NCBI RefSeq assembly: GCF_000719975.1
Contig: NZ_JOIJ01000008.1
Location: 1 to 64,000 of the forward strand
DNA: 64,000 nt
Reading direction: 5' to 3'
Source: Prauserella rugosa
GTDB taxonomy: Bacteria; Actinomycetota; Actinomycetes; Mycobacteriales; Pseudonocardiaceae
Made by a program: the position numbers and the translations under genes. Position 1 is the stretch's first letter, and the number at the start of each line of letters is the position of its first letter. Below, one piece after another: positions 9,601-17,492 of the stretch. The notes under the pieces are model-generated. The model had not been told where the DNA came from, did not search any database, and saw nothing but the letters and a program-made list of their open reading frames with translations.

Positions 9601-11718
9601 ATGCGCAAAATATCCGTCGCGGCGCTCGTGACCGCCGTGACTACCGCGCTACTGACAGCGCCAGGACTGTCCACGGCGGAGGAAGAAGCTCCGCCGCCGG
9701 ACTCGGAGTTCCAGAAGGTCGTCCTCGACGACACCCCGGGCGAGCCGATGGATCTCGCCGTGCTGCCGGACGGCAGGGTGCTGCACACCACGCGGCCGGG
9801 CGAGGTGCGGATGCACGTCCCGGACACCGGTCGCAACATCGTCGCCGCGGACCTCGACGTCTACGAACACGACGAGGAGGGTCTGCAGAGCATCGCCATC
9901 GACCCCGGCTTCAACGGCACGACGAACCGCTGGGTCTACCTGTACTACTCGCCGCCGTTGGACACCCCGGAGGACGATCCATCCACACCGGACGTCAACG
10001 AGGGCGACGCTCCCGAGGTCGGGACGCCGGAGGACTTCGCCCCGTTCGAGGGCGAGATCCGGCTGTCGCGGTTCCAGCTCGACGGCAACACCCTGGACCT
10101 GTCGAGCGAGCAGCAGATCATCGAGGTTCCGGTCGATCGGGGAATCTGCTGCCATGTCGGTGGGGACATCGAGTTCGACAGCGACGGCAATCTCTACCTC
10201 GCCACCGGCGACGACAGCAACCCGTTCTCCTCGGACGGCTACACGCCCATCGACGAGCGGGAGGACCGCAACCCGGCCTTCGACGCGCAGCGCGCCTCGG
10301 CCAACACCAACGACCTGCGCGGCAAGGTATTGCGGATCAAGGTTGGCGACGACGGCTCGTACACCATCCCGGAGGGCAACCTCTTCGAGCAAGGCACGGC
10401 GAAGACGCGCCCGGAGATTTACCTGATGGGACTGCGGAACCCGTTCCGCATCGCCGTCGACCCCCACACGGATGCGCTCTACGTCGCCGACTACTCGCCG
10501 GACGCGGCCGTCGCCGACCCGGACCGCGGCCCGCAGGGGACCGGCAAGTGGTTCGCCGCGACCGAACCGGGCAACTGGGGCTGGCCGTACTGCGCCACCG
10601 CTGAACTGCCCTATGTGGACTACGACTTCGCCACCGGTGAGTCCGGCGAGACCTTCGACTGTGCGGCGCCGGTGAACGAGTCGCCACGCAACACCGGGCT
10701 CACGGAGCTACCGCCGGTGGAGCAGCCACAGCTCTGGTACGACTACGAGGAGTCGGAGCAGTTCCCCGAGCTCGGCACCGGGGGTATCGGCCCGATGGCC
10801 GGCCCCGTCTACGACTTCGACCCCAAGAACCTCGTGGGCCGCGCGCCGGTCGCCTGGCCGAAGCACTACGACGGGTTGCCGCTGTTCTACGAGTGGACCC
10901 GGGACTACATCAAGGGGCTCCACCTCGACGAGTCCGGCGCGCTGACCGGTATCGAGGACGTGGTCTCGTCCACCCCGCTGTCCGCTCCGATGGCCATGGA
11001 GTTCGGCCCGAACGGTGCGCTCTACATGCTGGAGTACGGCAAGGGCTACTTCGGCGAACTGCCGGAGGCCTCGCTGTCGCGGATCGACTACATCGGACCG
11101 AACGGCAACCACAGCCCGGAGGCGAAGGCCACGGCCGACGTCGACAACGGGGAGGCACCGCTGACGGTGTCGTTCTCCAGCGAGGGCACCAAGGACGCCG
11201 ACGGTGACCAGCTGCGCTACGCCTGGGACTTCAACGCCGACGGCAAGGTCGACTCGCGGGAGCCGAACCCGACGCACACCTACACCGAGAACGGGGCCTA
11301 CAACGCCTCGTTGCAGGTGACCGACGTAGGCGGCAAGCACCGGGGCAAGACCGGCGTCGCCGAGGTGCCGATCGTCGTCGGCAATGAGGCGCCGGAGGTG
11401 GAGTTCGTCACGCCCGTCGAGGGGCAGGAGTTCTCCTTCGGTGACGTCGTCCAGTACGAGGTCTCGGTGACCGACGACCAGCCGGTGGACTGCTCGCAGG
11501 TCGAGGTGACCTACATCCTCGGCCACGACGATCACGGTCACCCGCAGACCACGTCGTACGGGTGCTCCGGCTCGATCCGGACCACGGTGCCGGACGGTCA
11601 CGACCCCGAGCACGACAACTTGTACGGCGTGTTCGACGCCAGCTACAGCGACCCGGGTGAGGACGGCCTGCCGTCGCTGTCCGGCAGTGACCGGGTCGTG
11701 CTCGAACCGGTGCAGTAA
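9601..11718 (+). CDS. Secreted GSDH-type (PQQ-like) sugar dehydrogenase with PKD domain
   Basis: 705 aa. A Sec signal peptide (about 1-25, ending GLSTA) is followed by a six-bladed beta-propeller of the glucose/sorbosone dehydrogenase family (about 40-490; motifs GLQSIAIDPGF, LYLATGDDSN, GLRNPFRIAVDP). A PKD domain follows (about 505-590, ending YAWDFNADGK and PTHTYTENGAY), then an Ig-like C-terminal domain. GSDH proteins oxidise sugars using PQQ, but no PQQ synthesis genes are nearby. RBS CGAGGAGAG lies before the ATG. As the last gene of the sugar module it would act outside the cell on the carbohydrate or polymer later imported by the ABC system (inference). Confidence 0.88.
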   Translation: MRKISVAALVTAVTTALLTAPGLSTAEEEAPPPDSEFQKVVLDDTPGEPMDLAVLPDGRVLHTTRPGEVRMHVPDTGRNIVAADLDVYEHDEEGLQSIAIDPGFNGTTNRWVYLYYSPPLDTPEDDPSTPDVNEGDAPEVGTPEDFAPFEGEIRLSRFQLDGNTLDLSSEQQIIEVPVDRGICCHVGGDIEFDSDGNLYLATGDDSNPFSSDGYTPIDEREDRNPAFDAQRASANTNDLRGKVLRIKVGDDGSYTIPEGNLFEQGTAKTRPEIYLMGLRNPFRIAVDPHTDALYVADYSPDAAVADPDRGPQGTGKWFAATEPGNWGWPYCATAELPYVDYDFATGESGETFDCAAPVNESPRNTGLTELPPVEQPQLWYDYEESEQFPELGTGGIGPMAGPVYDFDPKNLVGRAPVAWPKHYDGLPLFYEWTRDYIKGLHLDESGALTGIEDVVSSTPLSAPMAMEFGPNGALYMLEYGKGYFGELPEASLSRIDYIGPNGNHSPEAKATADVDNGEAPLTVSFSSEGTKDADGDQLRYAWDFNADGKVDSREPNPTHTYTENGAYNASLQVTDVGGKHRGKTGVAEVPIVVGNEAPEVEFVTPVEGQEFSFGDVVQYEVSVTDDQPVDCSQVEVTYILGHDDHGHPQTTSYGCSGSIRTTVPDGHDPEHDNLYGVFDASYSDPGEDGLPSLSGSDRVVLEPVQ

Positions 11719-11736
11719 ACGCATCGCTGCCACCGG

Positions 11737-11782
11737 GACGTGAGTCGTTGTGGTCGCTGCGGCGGCCACAACGAGTCACGTC
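11737..11782 (+). terminator. Long hairpin between the sugar module and the ebo-like operon
   Basis: Arms GACGTGAGTCGTTGTGG (11737-11753) and CCACAACGAGTCACGTC (11766-11782) pair with a single mismatch around a 12-nt loop. It lies 18 nt after the dehydrogenase stop and 35 nt before the next ATG. No T-run follows, so it may be a Rho-independent-like terminator of the actinobacterial type or an operator of the ebo operon. Confidence 0.6.
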
Positions 11783-11816
11783 CGGCGGTAACCCAACCAC
11801 CCAGGGAGGCCGGAGG

Positions 11817-12989
11817 ATGGCACCGAAAACCGGATTGTGGTTCATCGGCGCGCGGGGGTCGGTGGCCACCACCGCGACCGTCGGCGCGCTCGCGTTGACC
11901 GCGGGGCTGACGCGGCGCACCGGGTGCGTCACCGACCTGCCCGAGGTGGCGGTCGCCCGGCCGCCCGGAGTGGCCGATCTGCTCATCGGCGGCCACGACG
12001 TCGCCGGCGACTCGCTGCCGAAACGCGCCGAGGCGCTGGCTGACGGCGGGGTGTTCGGCATCGAGCTCGCGCGCGCGGTGCACGACGGGCTCACCCGGGT
12101 GGACGCCCGCATCCGGCACGGCGTCGCGAGTACCGATCCGCACGAGCCCTCCGAGGGCACCCAGCGGGAGGCGGTCGAGCAGATCAGCCGCGACCTGGCC
12201 GGGTTCCGCGCTGCGCACGCGTTGGACCGGGTGATCGTCGTGGACGTCGCCACCACCGAGCCTCCGGTCGCCATGACCCCGGAACTGTCCGATCTGGACG
12301 CACTGGAGCGGGCGTTGGCGGCGGGCGAATCGCCGTTGCCCGCCAGCTCCCTCTACGCCTACGCGGCGTTCCGGGCCGGGTGCCCGGTCGTGGCGTTCAC
12401 GCCGAGTCCCGGCCCGCGGCTGCCCGCACTGGCTCAACTGGCCGAGCGGGTGGGGCTGCCGTGGGCGGGTTCGGACGGCAAGACCGGGGAGACGCTGGTC
12501 AAGTCGGCGCTCGCGCCGATGTTCGCGACCCGCGCCCTGCGGGTGCGCTCCTGGGCGTCGTACAACCTGCTTGGCGGGGGAGACGGCCGGGCACTTGCCG
12601 ATCCGGTGACGGTGACGAGCAAGACGGAGACCAAGGGCAAGGGACTCACCGAGCTGCTGGGCGAGCCGGTGGACGGCCCGCTGCACATCGACTACGTCGA
12701 AGATCTCGGCGACTGGAAGACGGCATGGGACATGGTGTCGTTCGAGGGTTTCCTCGGAACCAAGATGTCGATGCAGTTCACCTGGCAGGGCTGCGATTCC
12801 GCGCTCGCCGCGCCGCTGGTGCTCGACCTCGCCCGGTTGGTCGCACGGGCCCATCAGGCCGGGGAGTCCGGCCCGCTCGGCGCGCTCGGCTTCTTCTTCA
12901 AGGATCCCGCAGGCGACTCCGGGCACGACCTGGCCGGCCAGTGGCGCGCCCTCACCGAGTGGTGTGGGCGGCTCGGAGGTGACCGATGA
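11817..12989 (+). CDS. Inositol-1-phosphate synthase family protein in the ebo-type operon
   Basis: 390 aa. NAD-binding WFIGARGSVATT near the N-terminus (G11-A17) and the MIPS core with GSDGKTGETLVKSALAPMF, SWASYNLLGGGD and DYVEDLGDWKTAWD match myo-inositol-1-phosphate synthases, which cyclise glucose 6-phosphate. Length is somewhat greater than mycobacterial Ino1. RBS GGGAGG precedes the ATG at 11817. It is the first gene of a seven-gene overlapping operon, so its product probably feeds the ebo pathway rather than bulk inositol for mycothiol or phospholipids (inference). Confidence 0.85.
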   Translation: MAPKTGLWFIGARGSVATTATVGALALTAGLTRRTGCVTDLPEVAVARPPGVADLLIGGHDVAGDSLPKRAEALADGGVFGIELARAVHDGLTRVDARIRHGVASTDPHEPSEGTQREAVEQISRDLAGFRAAHALDRVIVVDVATTEPPVAMTPELSDLDALERALAAGESPLPASSLYAYAAFRAGCPVVAFTPSPGPRLPALAQLAERVGLPWAGSDGKTGETLVKSALAPMFATRALRVRSWASYNLLGGGDGRALADPVTVTSKTETKGKGLTELLGEPVDGPLHIDYVEDLGDWKTAWDMVSFEGFLGTKMSMQFTWQGCDSALAAPLVLDLARLVARAHQAGESGPLGALGFFFKDPAGDSGHDLAGQWRALTEWCGRLGGDR

Positions 12990-13903
12990 GGGCGCGGGAC
13001 GTGGTCGAGTTGGTACGGCTGCCGGCCGTGCTGACCATCCCCGGCGACAGCCTTGCCGGCGGCGCGGCGGCGGGCTGGCCGTACGGCACGCGGGGCTGGG
13101 CCATGCCGGCCGCCTCGGCGTGCTTCTACCTGGCGGGCATGGCGCTCAACGACTACGCCGACCGGGAGCTGGACGCCGTGGAACGCCCCGAGCGCCCGAT
13201 CCCGTCCGGCAGGGTGCGGCCCGGCGAGGCACTCGCGCTGGCCGCCGGGTTGACCGGCGCGGGCCTTGGCATCGCCGCCGCCGTGGGCGGTCGCACCGCC
13301 GTGCGGATCGCGGTGCCGGTCGCCGCCGCGGCGTGGACCTACGACCTCGTCGCGAAGGACACCCCGGCCGGCCCCGCCGTCATGGCGGCCGCGCGGGGGT
13401 TGGACGTGCTGCTCGGAGCCGGGGGTCGACCGCGGAGGGCGGCACTGCCGGCCTCCGCGGTCGCCGGGCACACGCTCGGTGTGACCACCCTGAGCAGAGG
13501 TGAGGTGCACGGTGGATCGCGGCGTACCGGCCTGGCGGCACTCGCCACGACGACGTCGGCGGCCGTGGCGGCTGCGGTGGCCGCGTTGCCTCGGCGTCGC
13601 GGCCGGCGCGCCGACGACACGCTCCCCACCGACGACACGCTCCCCACCGACGACAAGCGCCGCGCCGTCGCGGCCGCCGCGTTCGCCGCCACGTACGCGG
13701 GCACGGTCGGCCGCGCGCAGGCCGGTGCCGCGCGCACCCCGGACGCCGCCACGGTCCGCACCGCGACCGGCGCCGGTGTGCGAGGCGTCATCGGGTTGCA
13801 TGCCGCTCTCGTGGCCGGGACCGGCGCGATCGGGCTCGCCGGGGGACTCCTGGCCGCGGGTCCGATCGCGCGGCTGGCCTCGAAGGTGGTGTCGCCGACA
13901 TGA
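12986..13903 (+). CDS. UbiA-like prenyltransferase, EboC-type
   Basis: 305 aa, largely hydrophobic, with several membrane helices. The Asp-rich prenyl-diphosphate motif NDYADRELD is at residues 55-63, followed by ERPIPSGR, and a second acidic region YDLVAKD lies near 115. UbiA enzymes attach isoprenoid chains to acceptors in the membrane. A cytosolic loop at about 205-225 contains a duplicated DDTLPT segment. The start overlaps the previous stop (ATGA) and the end overlaps the next start, so it is part of a tightly coupled operon. The acceptor is unknown; a cyclitol made by the preceding gene product is an attractive guess. Confidence 0.85.
   Translation: MRARDVVELVRLPAVLTIPGDSLAGGAAAGWPYGTRGWAMPAASACFYLAGMALNDYADRELDAVERPERPIPSGRVRPGEALALAAGLTGAGLGIAAAVGGRTAVRIAVPVAAAAWTYDLVAKDTPAGPAVMAAARGLDVLLGAGGRPRRAALPASAVAGHTLGVTTLSRGEVHGGSRRTGLAALATTTSAAVAAAVAALPRRRGRRADDTLPTDDTLPTDDKRRAVAAAAFAATYAGTVGRAQAGAARTPDAATVRTATGAGVRGVIGLHAALVAGTGAIGLAGGLLAAGPIARLASKVVSPT
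13613..13648 (+). repeat. 18-bp in-frame tandem duplication in the prenyltransferase gene
   Basis: GACGACACGCTCCCCACC occurs twice back to back (13613-13630 and 13631-13648), followed by a third partial GACGACA. It encodes DDTLPT twice in a hydrophilic loop and keeps frame. The copies are identical, indicating a recent slippage event. Confidence 0.95.
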
Positions 13904-14760
13904 CCCTGCGCTTCGGCTACGGCACCAACGGATTCGCCGGACACCGCCTGGACGAGGCCCTCGGCGTGCTCGCCGATCTCGGCTACGACGGTGTCGCGCT
14001 GACCCTCGACCATCCGCATCTCGACCCGTTCGCCCCCGACCTCGCCGCCCGCACCGACGACGTGCGCCGCCGTCTCTCCGCGTACGGTCTCGGCGTCGTC
14101 GTCGAGACCGGTGCCCGCTACGTCCTGGATCCGTGGCGCAAACACGAACCGACGCTGGTGTCGGACACCGGCCGCGAGCGTCGCGTCGACTACCTGCATC
14201 GCGCGATCCGGGTCGCGGCCGACCTCGGCGCGGAGGCGGTGTCGTTCTGGTCGGGAACGGTGCCCGAGGGCGTCGGTCCCCACCAGGCCTGGGAGCGGCT
14301 CACCCGTGGCGTCGAGCAGGTGCTGGCCGAGGCCGAGCGCCACGACGTGCGGTGCGCGTTCGAACCGGAGCCGGGCATGTTCGTCGACACGCTGGCGGGG
14401 GTGGCGCAGCTACGTCGCAGGCTCGGTGACCCCGAACGCCTCACGGTGACCGTCGACGTCGGACACTGCGTCTGCAACGAACCCGCACCGCCGCAGGAGC
14501 GCATCCGCGACGTCGGGTCGCTTCTGGGCAACGTGCAGATCGACGACATGCGCCCCGGGGTACACGAGCACCTCGAGTTCGGCGACGGCGACGTCGACCT
14601 GCCCGCCACGCTCCGCGCGCTGCTCGACGTCGGCTATCAGGGGCTGGTGAGCGTGGAGCTGCCGCGGCATTCCCATGCCGCACCGGCCGTCGCCGCGCGG
14701 TCGCTCGACGCGTTGCGCACCGCCAGGGCAGCGGCACTCGCGGCGGAGGTGACGCCGTGA
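13900..14760 (+). CDS. Sugar phosphate isomerase/epimerase-like TIM barrel of the ebo operon
   Basis: 286 aa, AP-endonuclease-2/xylose-isomerase-like TIM barrel. Metal-ligand-type residues are visible in CAFEPEPGMF (Glu), VDVGHCVC (Asp, His), VQIDDM and LVSVELPRH (Glu). It overlaps the prenyltransferase stop (ATGA) and its own stop overlaps the EboA start (GTGA). It is a different branch from the two isomerases of the upstream sugar module. The substrate is unknown. Confidence 0.82.
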   Translation: MTLRFGYGTNGFAGHRLDEALGVLADLGYDGVALTLDHPHLDPFAPDLAARTDDVRRRLSAYGLGVVVETGARYVLDPWRKHEPTLVSDTGRERRVDYLHRAIRVAADLGAEAVSFWSGTVPEGVGPHQAWERLTRGVEQVLAEAERHDVRCAFEPEPGMFVDTLAGVAQLRRRLGDPERLTVTVDVGHCVCNEPAPPQERIRDVGSLLGNVQIDDMRPGVHEHLEFGDGDVDLPATLRALLDVGYQGLVSVELPRHSHAAPAVAARSLDALRTARAAALAAEVTP

Positions 14761-15443
14761 CACGACTGGACGACCTGCTCGACACCGAAGGCAGAGCCAG
14801 GCTCGGCGAGCTGACCGGCGAGGTTACGGCCAACCCGGCGCGGATCGCGGTGCTCTTCCCCGCTGTGGCCCGCACTGTCGGCAGGGGACCGGCCGATCCG
14901 GACGACCCCGACGGCATGGTCACGCCGCGGATCGAGGACCAGGCCAGGGTCGCGCTGGTGTGCGCCGCAGCCCAGGGCTGGGATCGGGATGCCCTCGTCG
15001 CGGAGATCGGCGCGCTGTACCGGCACGGCGACGCCGACGAGAAACGCGCCGTGCTACGAGCCCTGGACCACCTCGACGTGGGCGACGCAGCGCTCGATCT
15101 GGTGGGGGACGCACTGCGTGGCAACGACACCCGGCACATCGCGGCGGCGCTCGGCCCCTACGCGGCGCGGCACCTGGACGCCCATACCTGGCGGCACGGC
15201 GTGCTGAAGTGCCTGTTCACCGGTGTTCCGCTGGCGGCGGTGTCCGGGATCGCCGAACGCTCGGGGATTGGGGAACGCCGTGACGCCGAGTTGGCCCGGA
15301 TGGTCGAGGCCTTTGCGGCCGAGCGCCGTGCGGCGGGCCGCGACGTCCCGGCCGATGCGACGTGGCTGCTCGACCAGCTGACCTCCCGGCGACCGGATCC
15401 CGATGGGGCACCTGTCCCTGACCAGCAACGCGTGCGCCCGTGA
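14757..15443 (+). CDS. eboA: EboA-domain protein
   Basis: 228 aa, all-helical, soluble. The region DTRHIAAALGPYAARHLDA then HGVLKCLFTGVPLAAV (about residues 120-165) is the diagnostic EboA core. EboA has no assigned biochemistry; it marks the ebo operon found in cyanobacteria, algae-associated bacteria and other phyla, where the cluster is linked to export or trafficking of secondary metabolites. GTG start overlapping the upstream TGA (GTGA). Recognition is by sequence pattern and by the neighbours, which are the other ebo genes. Confidence 0.85.
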   Translation: MTRLDDLLDTEGRARLGELTGEVTANPARIAVLFPAVARTVGRGPADPDDPDGMVTPRIEDQARVALVCAAAQGWDRDALVAEIGALYRHGDADEKRAVLRALDHLDVGDAALDLVGDALRGNDTRHIAAALGPYAARHLDAHTWRHGVLKCLFTGVPLAAVSGIAERSGIGERRDAELARMVEAFAAERRAAGRDVPADATWLLDQLTSRRPDPDGAPVPDQQRVRP

Positions 15444-15455
15444 CTAGGAGGACTG

Positions 15456-16316
15456 ATGCGCATCTTCGATCCCCACATCCACATGACCTCCCGCACCACC
15501 GACGACTACGAAGCCATGTACGCGGCCGGGGTCCGCGCGGTCACCGAACCGGCGTTCTGGCTCGGCCAACCACGCAGCAGTGCCGCGTCGTTCTACGACT
15601 ACTTCGACTCGCTGCTCGGCTGGGAACGGTTCCGTGCCGCCCAGTTCGGCATCCGCCACCACTGCACGATCGCGCTCAATCCGAAGGAGGCCAATGACCC
15701 CCGGTGCGCCGAGGTGCTGGACGCGCTGCCGCGCTACCTCGCCAAGGACGGCGTGGTCGCCGTGGGCGAAGTCGGGTTCGACTCGATGACCGACGACGAG
15801 GAGAAGGCCTTCGTCCGCCAGCTCGACCTCGCCGGGGAGCACGACCTGCCGGTGCTGGTGCACACCCCGCACCGCGACAAGGTGGAAGGCACCCGGCGCA
15901 CCCTGGAACTGGTCGCGGCGTCCGGGCTGCCACCGGAACGGGTACTGGTCGATCACCTGAACGAAGTCACCGTCGACCTGGTGGCCGATTCCGGCTGCTG
16001 GCTCGGGTTCTCCATCTACCCGGACACCAAAATGGACGAACATCGCATGGTCCGGATCCTCGCCGACCACGGCCTGGACCGAATGATCGTCAACTCCGCC
16101 GCCGACTGGGGTCGCAGTGACCCGCTGAAGACCGCCAAGACCGGGCAGGCGATGCGGGACGCCGGCTTCGATGAGGACGACGTCGACCGCGTGCTGTGGC
16201 GCAATCCCGTCGCGTTCTACGGCCAGAGCCGGCGGCTGCTCCTCGACCCGATCGACAGCGACCAGACTGCGACATTCGAGGGCAACTCCGTGCTGCGCGG
16301 CCAGCGTCCGGCGTGA
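15456..16316 (+). CDS. eboB: TatD-family metal-dependent hydrolase, EboB-type
   Basis: 286 aa. The N-terminal DPHIHMTSR supplies the D-x-H-x-H metal ligands of the amidohydrolase/TatD fold; further candidate ligands are Glu in VGEVGFD, His in LVHTPHRDK and VDHLNE, and Asp in NSAADWG. It lacks DNase-specific features I could point to. RBS AGGAGG lies 4 nt before the ATG. Placed between EboA and EboE it is best read as EboB, hydrolysing an intermediate of the ebo metabolite (inference). Confidence 0.85.
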   Translation: MRIFDPHIHMTSRTTDDYEAMYAAGVRAVTEPAFWLGQPRSSAASFYDYFDSLLGWERFRAAQFGIRHHCTIALNPKEANDPRCAEVLDALPRYLAKDGVVAVGEVGFDSMTDDEEKAFVRQLDLAGEHDLPVLVHTPHRDKVEGTRRTLELVAASGLPPERVLVDHLNEVTVDLVADSGCWLGFSIYPDTKMDEHRMVRILADHGLDRMIVNSAADWGRSDPLKTAKTGQAMRDAGFDEDDVDRVLWRNPVAFYGQSRRLLLDPIDSDQTATFEGNSVLRGQRPA

Positions 16317-16325
16317 GGGGGCGGC

Positions 16326-17492
16326 ATGCGCTTCGCTCACCCCGACGGCAGCAGCGTCCATCTCGCGTACTGCACCAACGTCCACCCCGCCGAGGACATC
16401 GACGGGCTGATGCGCCAGCTCCGGGTGTTCGGTGGAGGCATCCGCGCGGAGCTCGACGTCGACCGGCTCGGCGTCGGGCTGTGGTTGCCGGCGCCGCTGG
16501 CCGCGCACCTTGCCGACCATCCCGATCTCGACCGGCTCCGGACCGCGCTGGACGACCACGGTCTCGAGGTCGTCACCCTGAACGCCTTCCCATACCAGGG
16601 GTTCCACGACCCGGTGGTGAAGAAGGCGGTGTACAGCCCGGATTGGGTGGAGACGCGGCGACTGGACTACACCCTGACGTGCGCACGCGTGCTGGCGCGG
16701 CTGCTGCCGGACGACGCAGCGCGCGGCAGCATCTCGACGGTGCCGCTGGCATGGCGGGCGCCGTGGTACTCCGACCGTCGCCTGCGGGCACGCGAGCTGC
16801 TGGACCGGCTGGCGGAAGGGCTCGCCAAGCAGACCGCCGAGACCGGCAGGCCGATCCGGGTCGGCCTGGAACCCGAGCCCGGCTGCGTGGTGGAGACCGT
16901 CGATGACGCGATCGAACAGCTCTCCGGCATCGACACCGGCCACATCGGACTGTGCCTGGACGCCTGCCACCTGGCGGTGGCGTTCGAGGACCCGGCCTCG
17001 GCGGTGCGTCGGCTCGCCGACGCCGGACTGCCGATCGTGAAGACCCAGGCCTCGGCGGCGCTGCACGCCGCGACACCGAACGACGCCGCCACGCGGGAGG
17101 CGTTGTCGTCCTACGCCGAGGACCGGTTCCTGCACCAGGTTCGCGAGCGCGGCCCGTCGCGCATCGCCGAGCGCGACGATCTTCCCGAGGCCGTCAATGG
17201 CCGCCGCGCGTTGCGGGGAACCGGGCCGTGGCGCGTGCACTTCCACGTGCCGATCCATCGACGTCCCGAATCGCCACTGGAGTCCACACAGGACGAACTC
17301 GGCGAGACCCTGGACGCCCTGCTCGGTGGGCCGGCCGCGATGACCGATCACGTCGAGATGGAGACCTACACCTGGTCGGTGTTGCCGGAGGCGCAGCGAC
17401 CGGGCAGCGATGCCGAGCTGATCTCCGGCCTCGCCGCGGAACTGCGCTGGGTCGCCGACCGGATGCGGCGAGCCGGATTGGAGACCACATGA
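16326..17492 (+). CDS. eboE: Metabolite traffic protein EboE, TIM-barrel family
   Basis: 388 aa. The opening HLAYCTNVHPAED and the internal blocks LNAFPYQGFHDPVVK and GSISTVPLAWR are characteristic of EboE. The Glu in VGLEPEPG and the CLDACHLAVAFE block suit a metal-binding xylose-isomerase-like barrel. Near the C-terminus FHVPIHR and TDHVEMETYTW complete the family pattern. It starts 9 nt after EboB and its TGA overlaps the next ATG. EboE is implicated in metabolite handling in ebo clusters, but its reaction is unknown. Confidence 0.88.
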   Translation: MRFAHPDGSSVHLAYCTNVHPAEDIDGLMRQLRVFGGGIRAELDVDRLGVGLWLPAPLAAHLADHPDLDRLRTALDDHGLEVVTLNAFPYQGFHDPVVKKAVYSPDWVETRRLDYTLTCARVLARLLPDDAARGSISTVPLAWRAPWYSDRRLRARELLDRLAEGLAKQTAETGRPIRVGLEPEPGCVVETVDDAIEQLSGIDTGHIGLCLDACHLAVAFEDPASAVRRLADAGLPIVKTQASAALHAATPNDAATREALSSYAEDRFLHQVRERGPSRIAERDDLPEAVNGRRALRGTGPWRVHFHVPIHRRPESPLESTQDELGETLDALLGGPAAMTDHVEMETYTWSVLPEAQRPGSDAELISGLAAELRWVADRMRRAGLETT

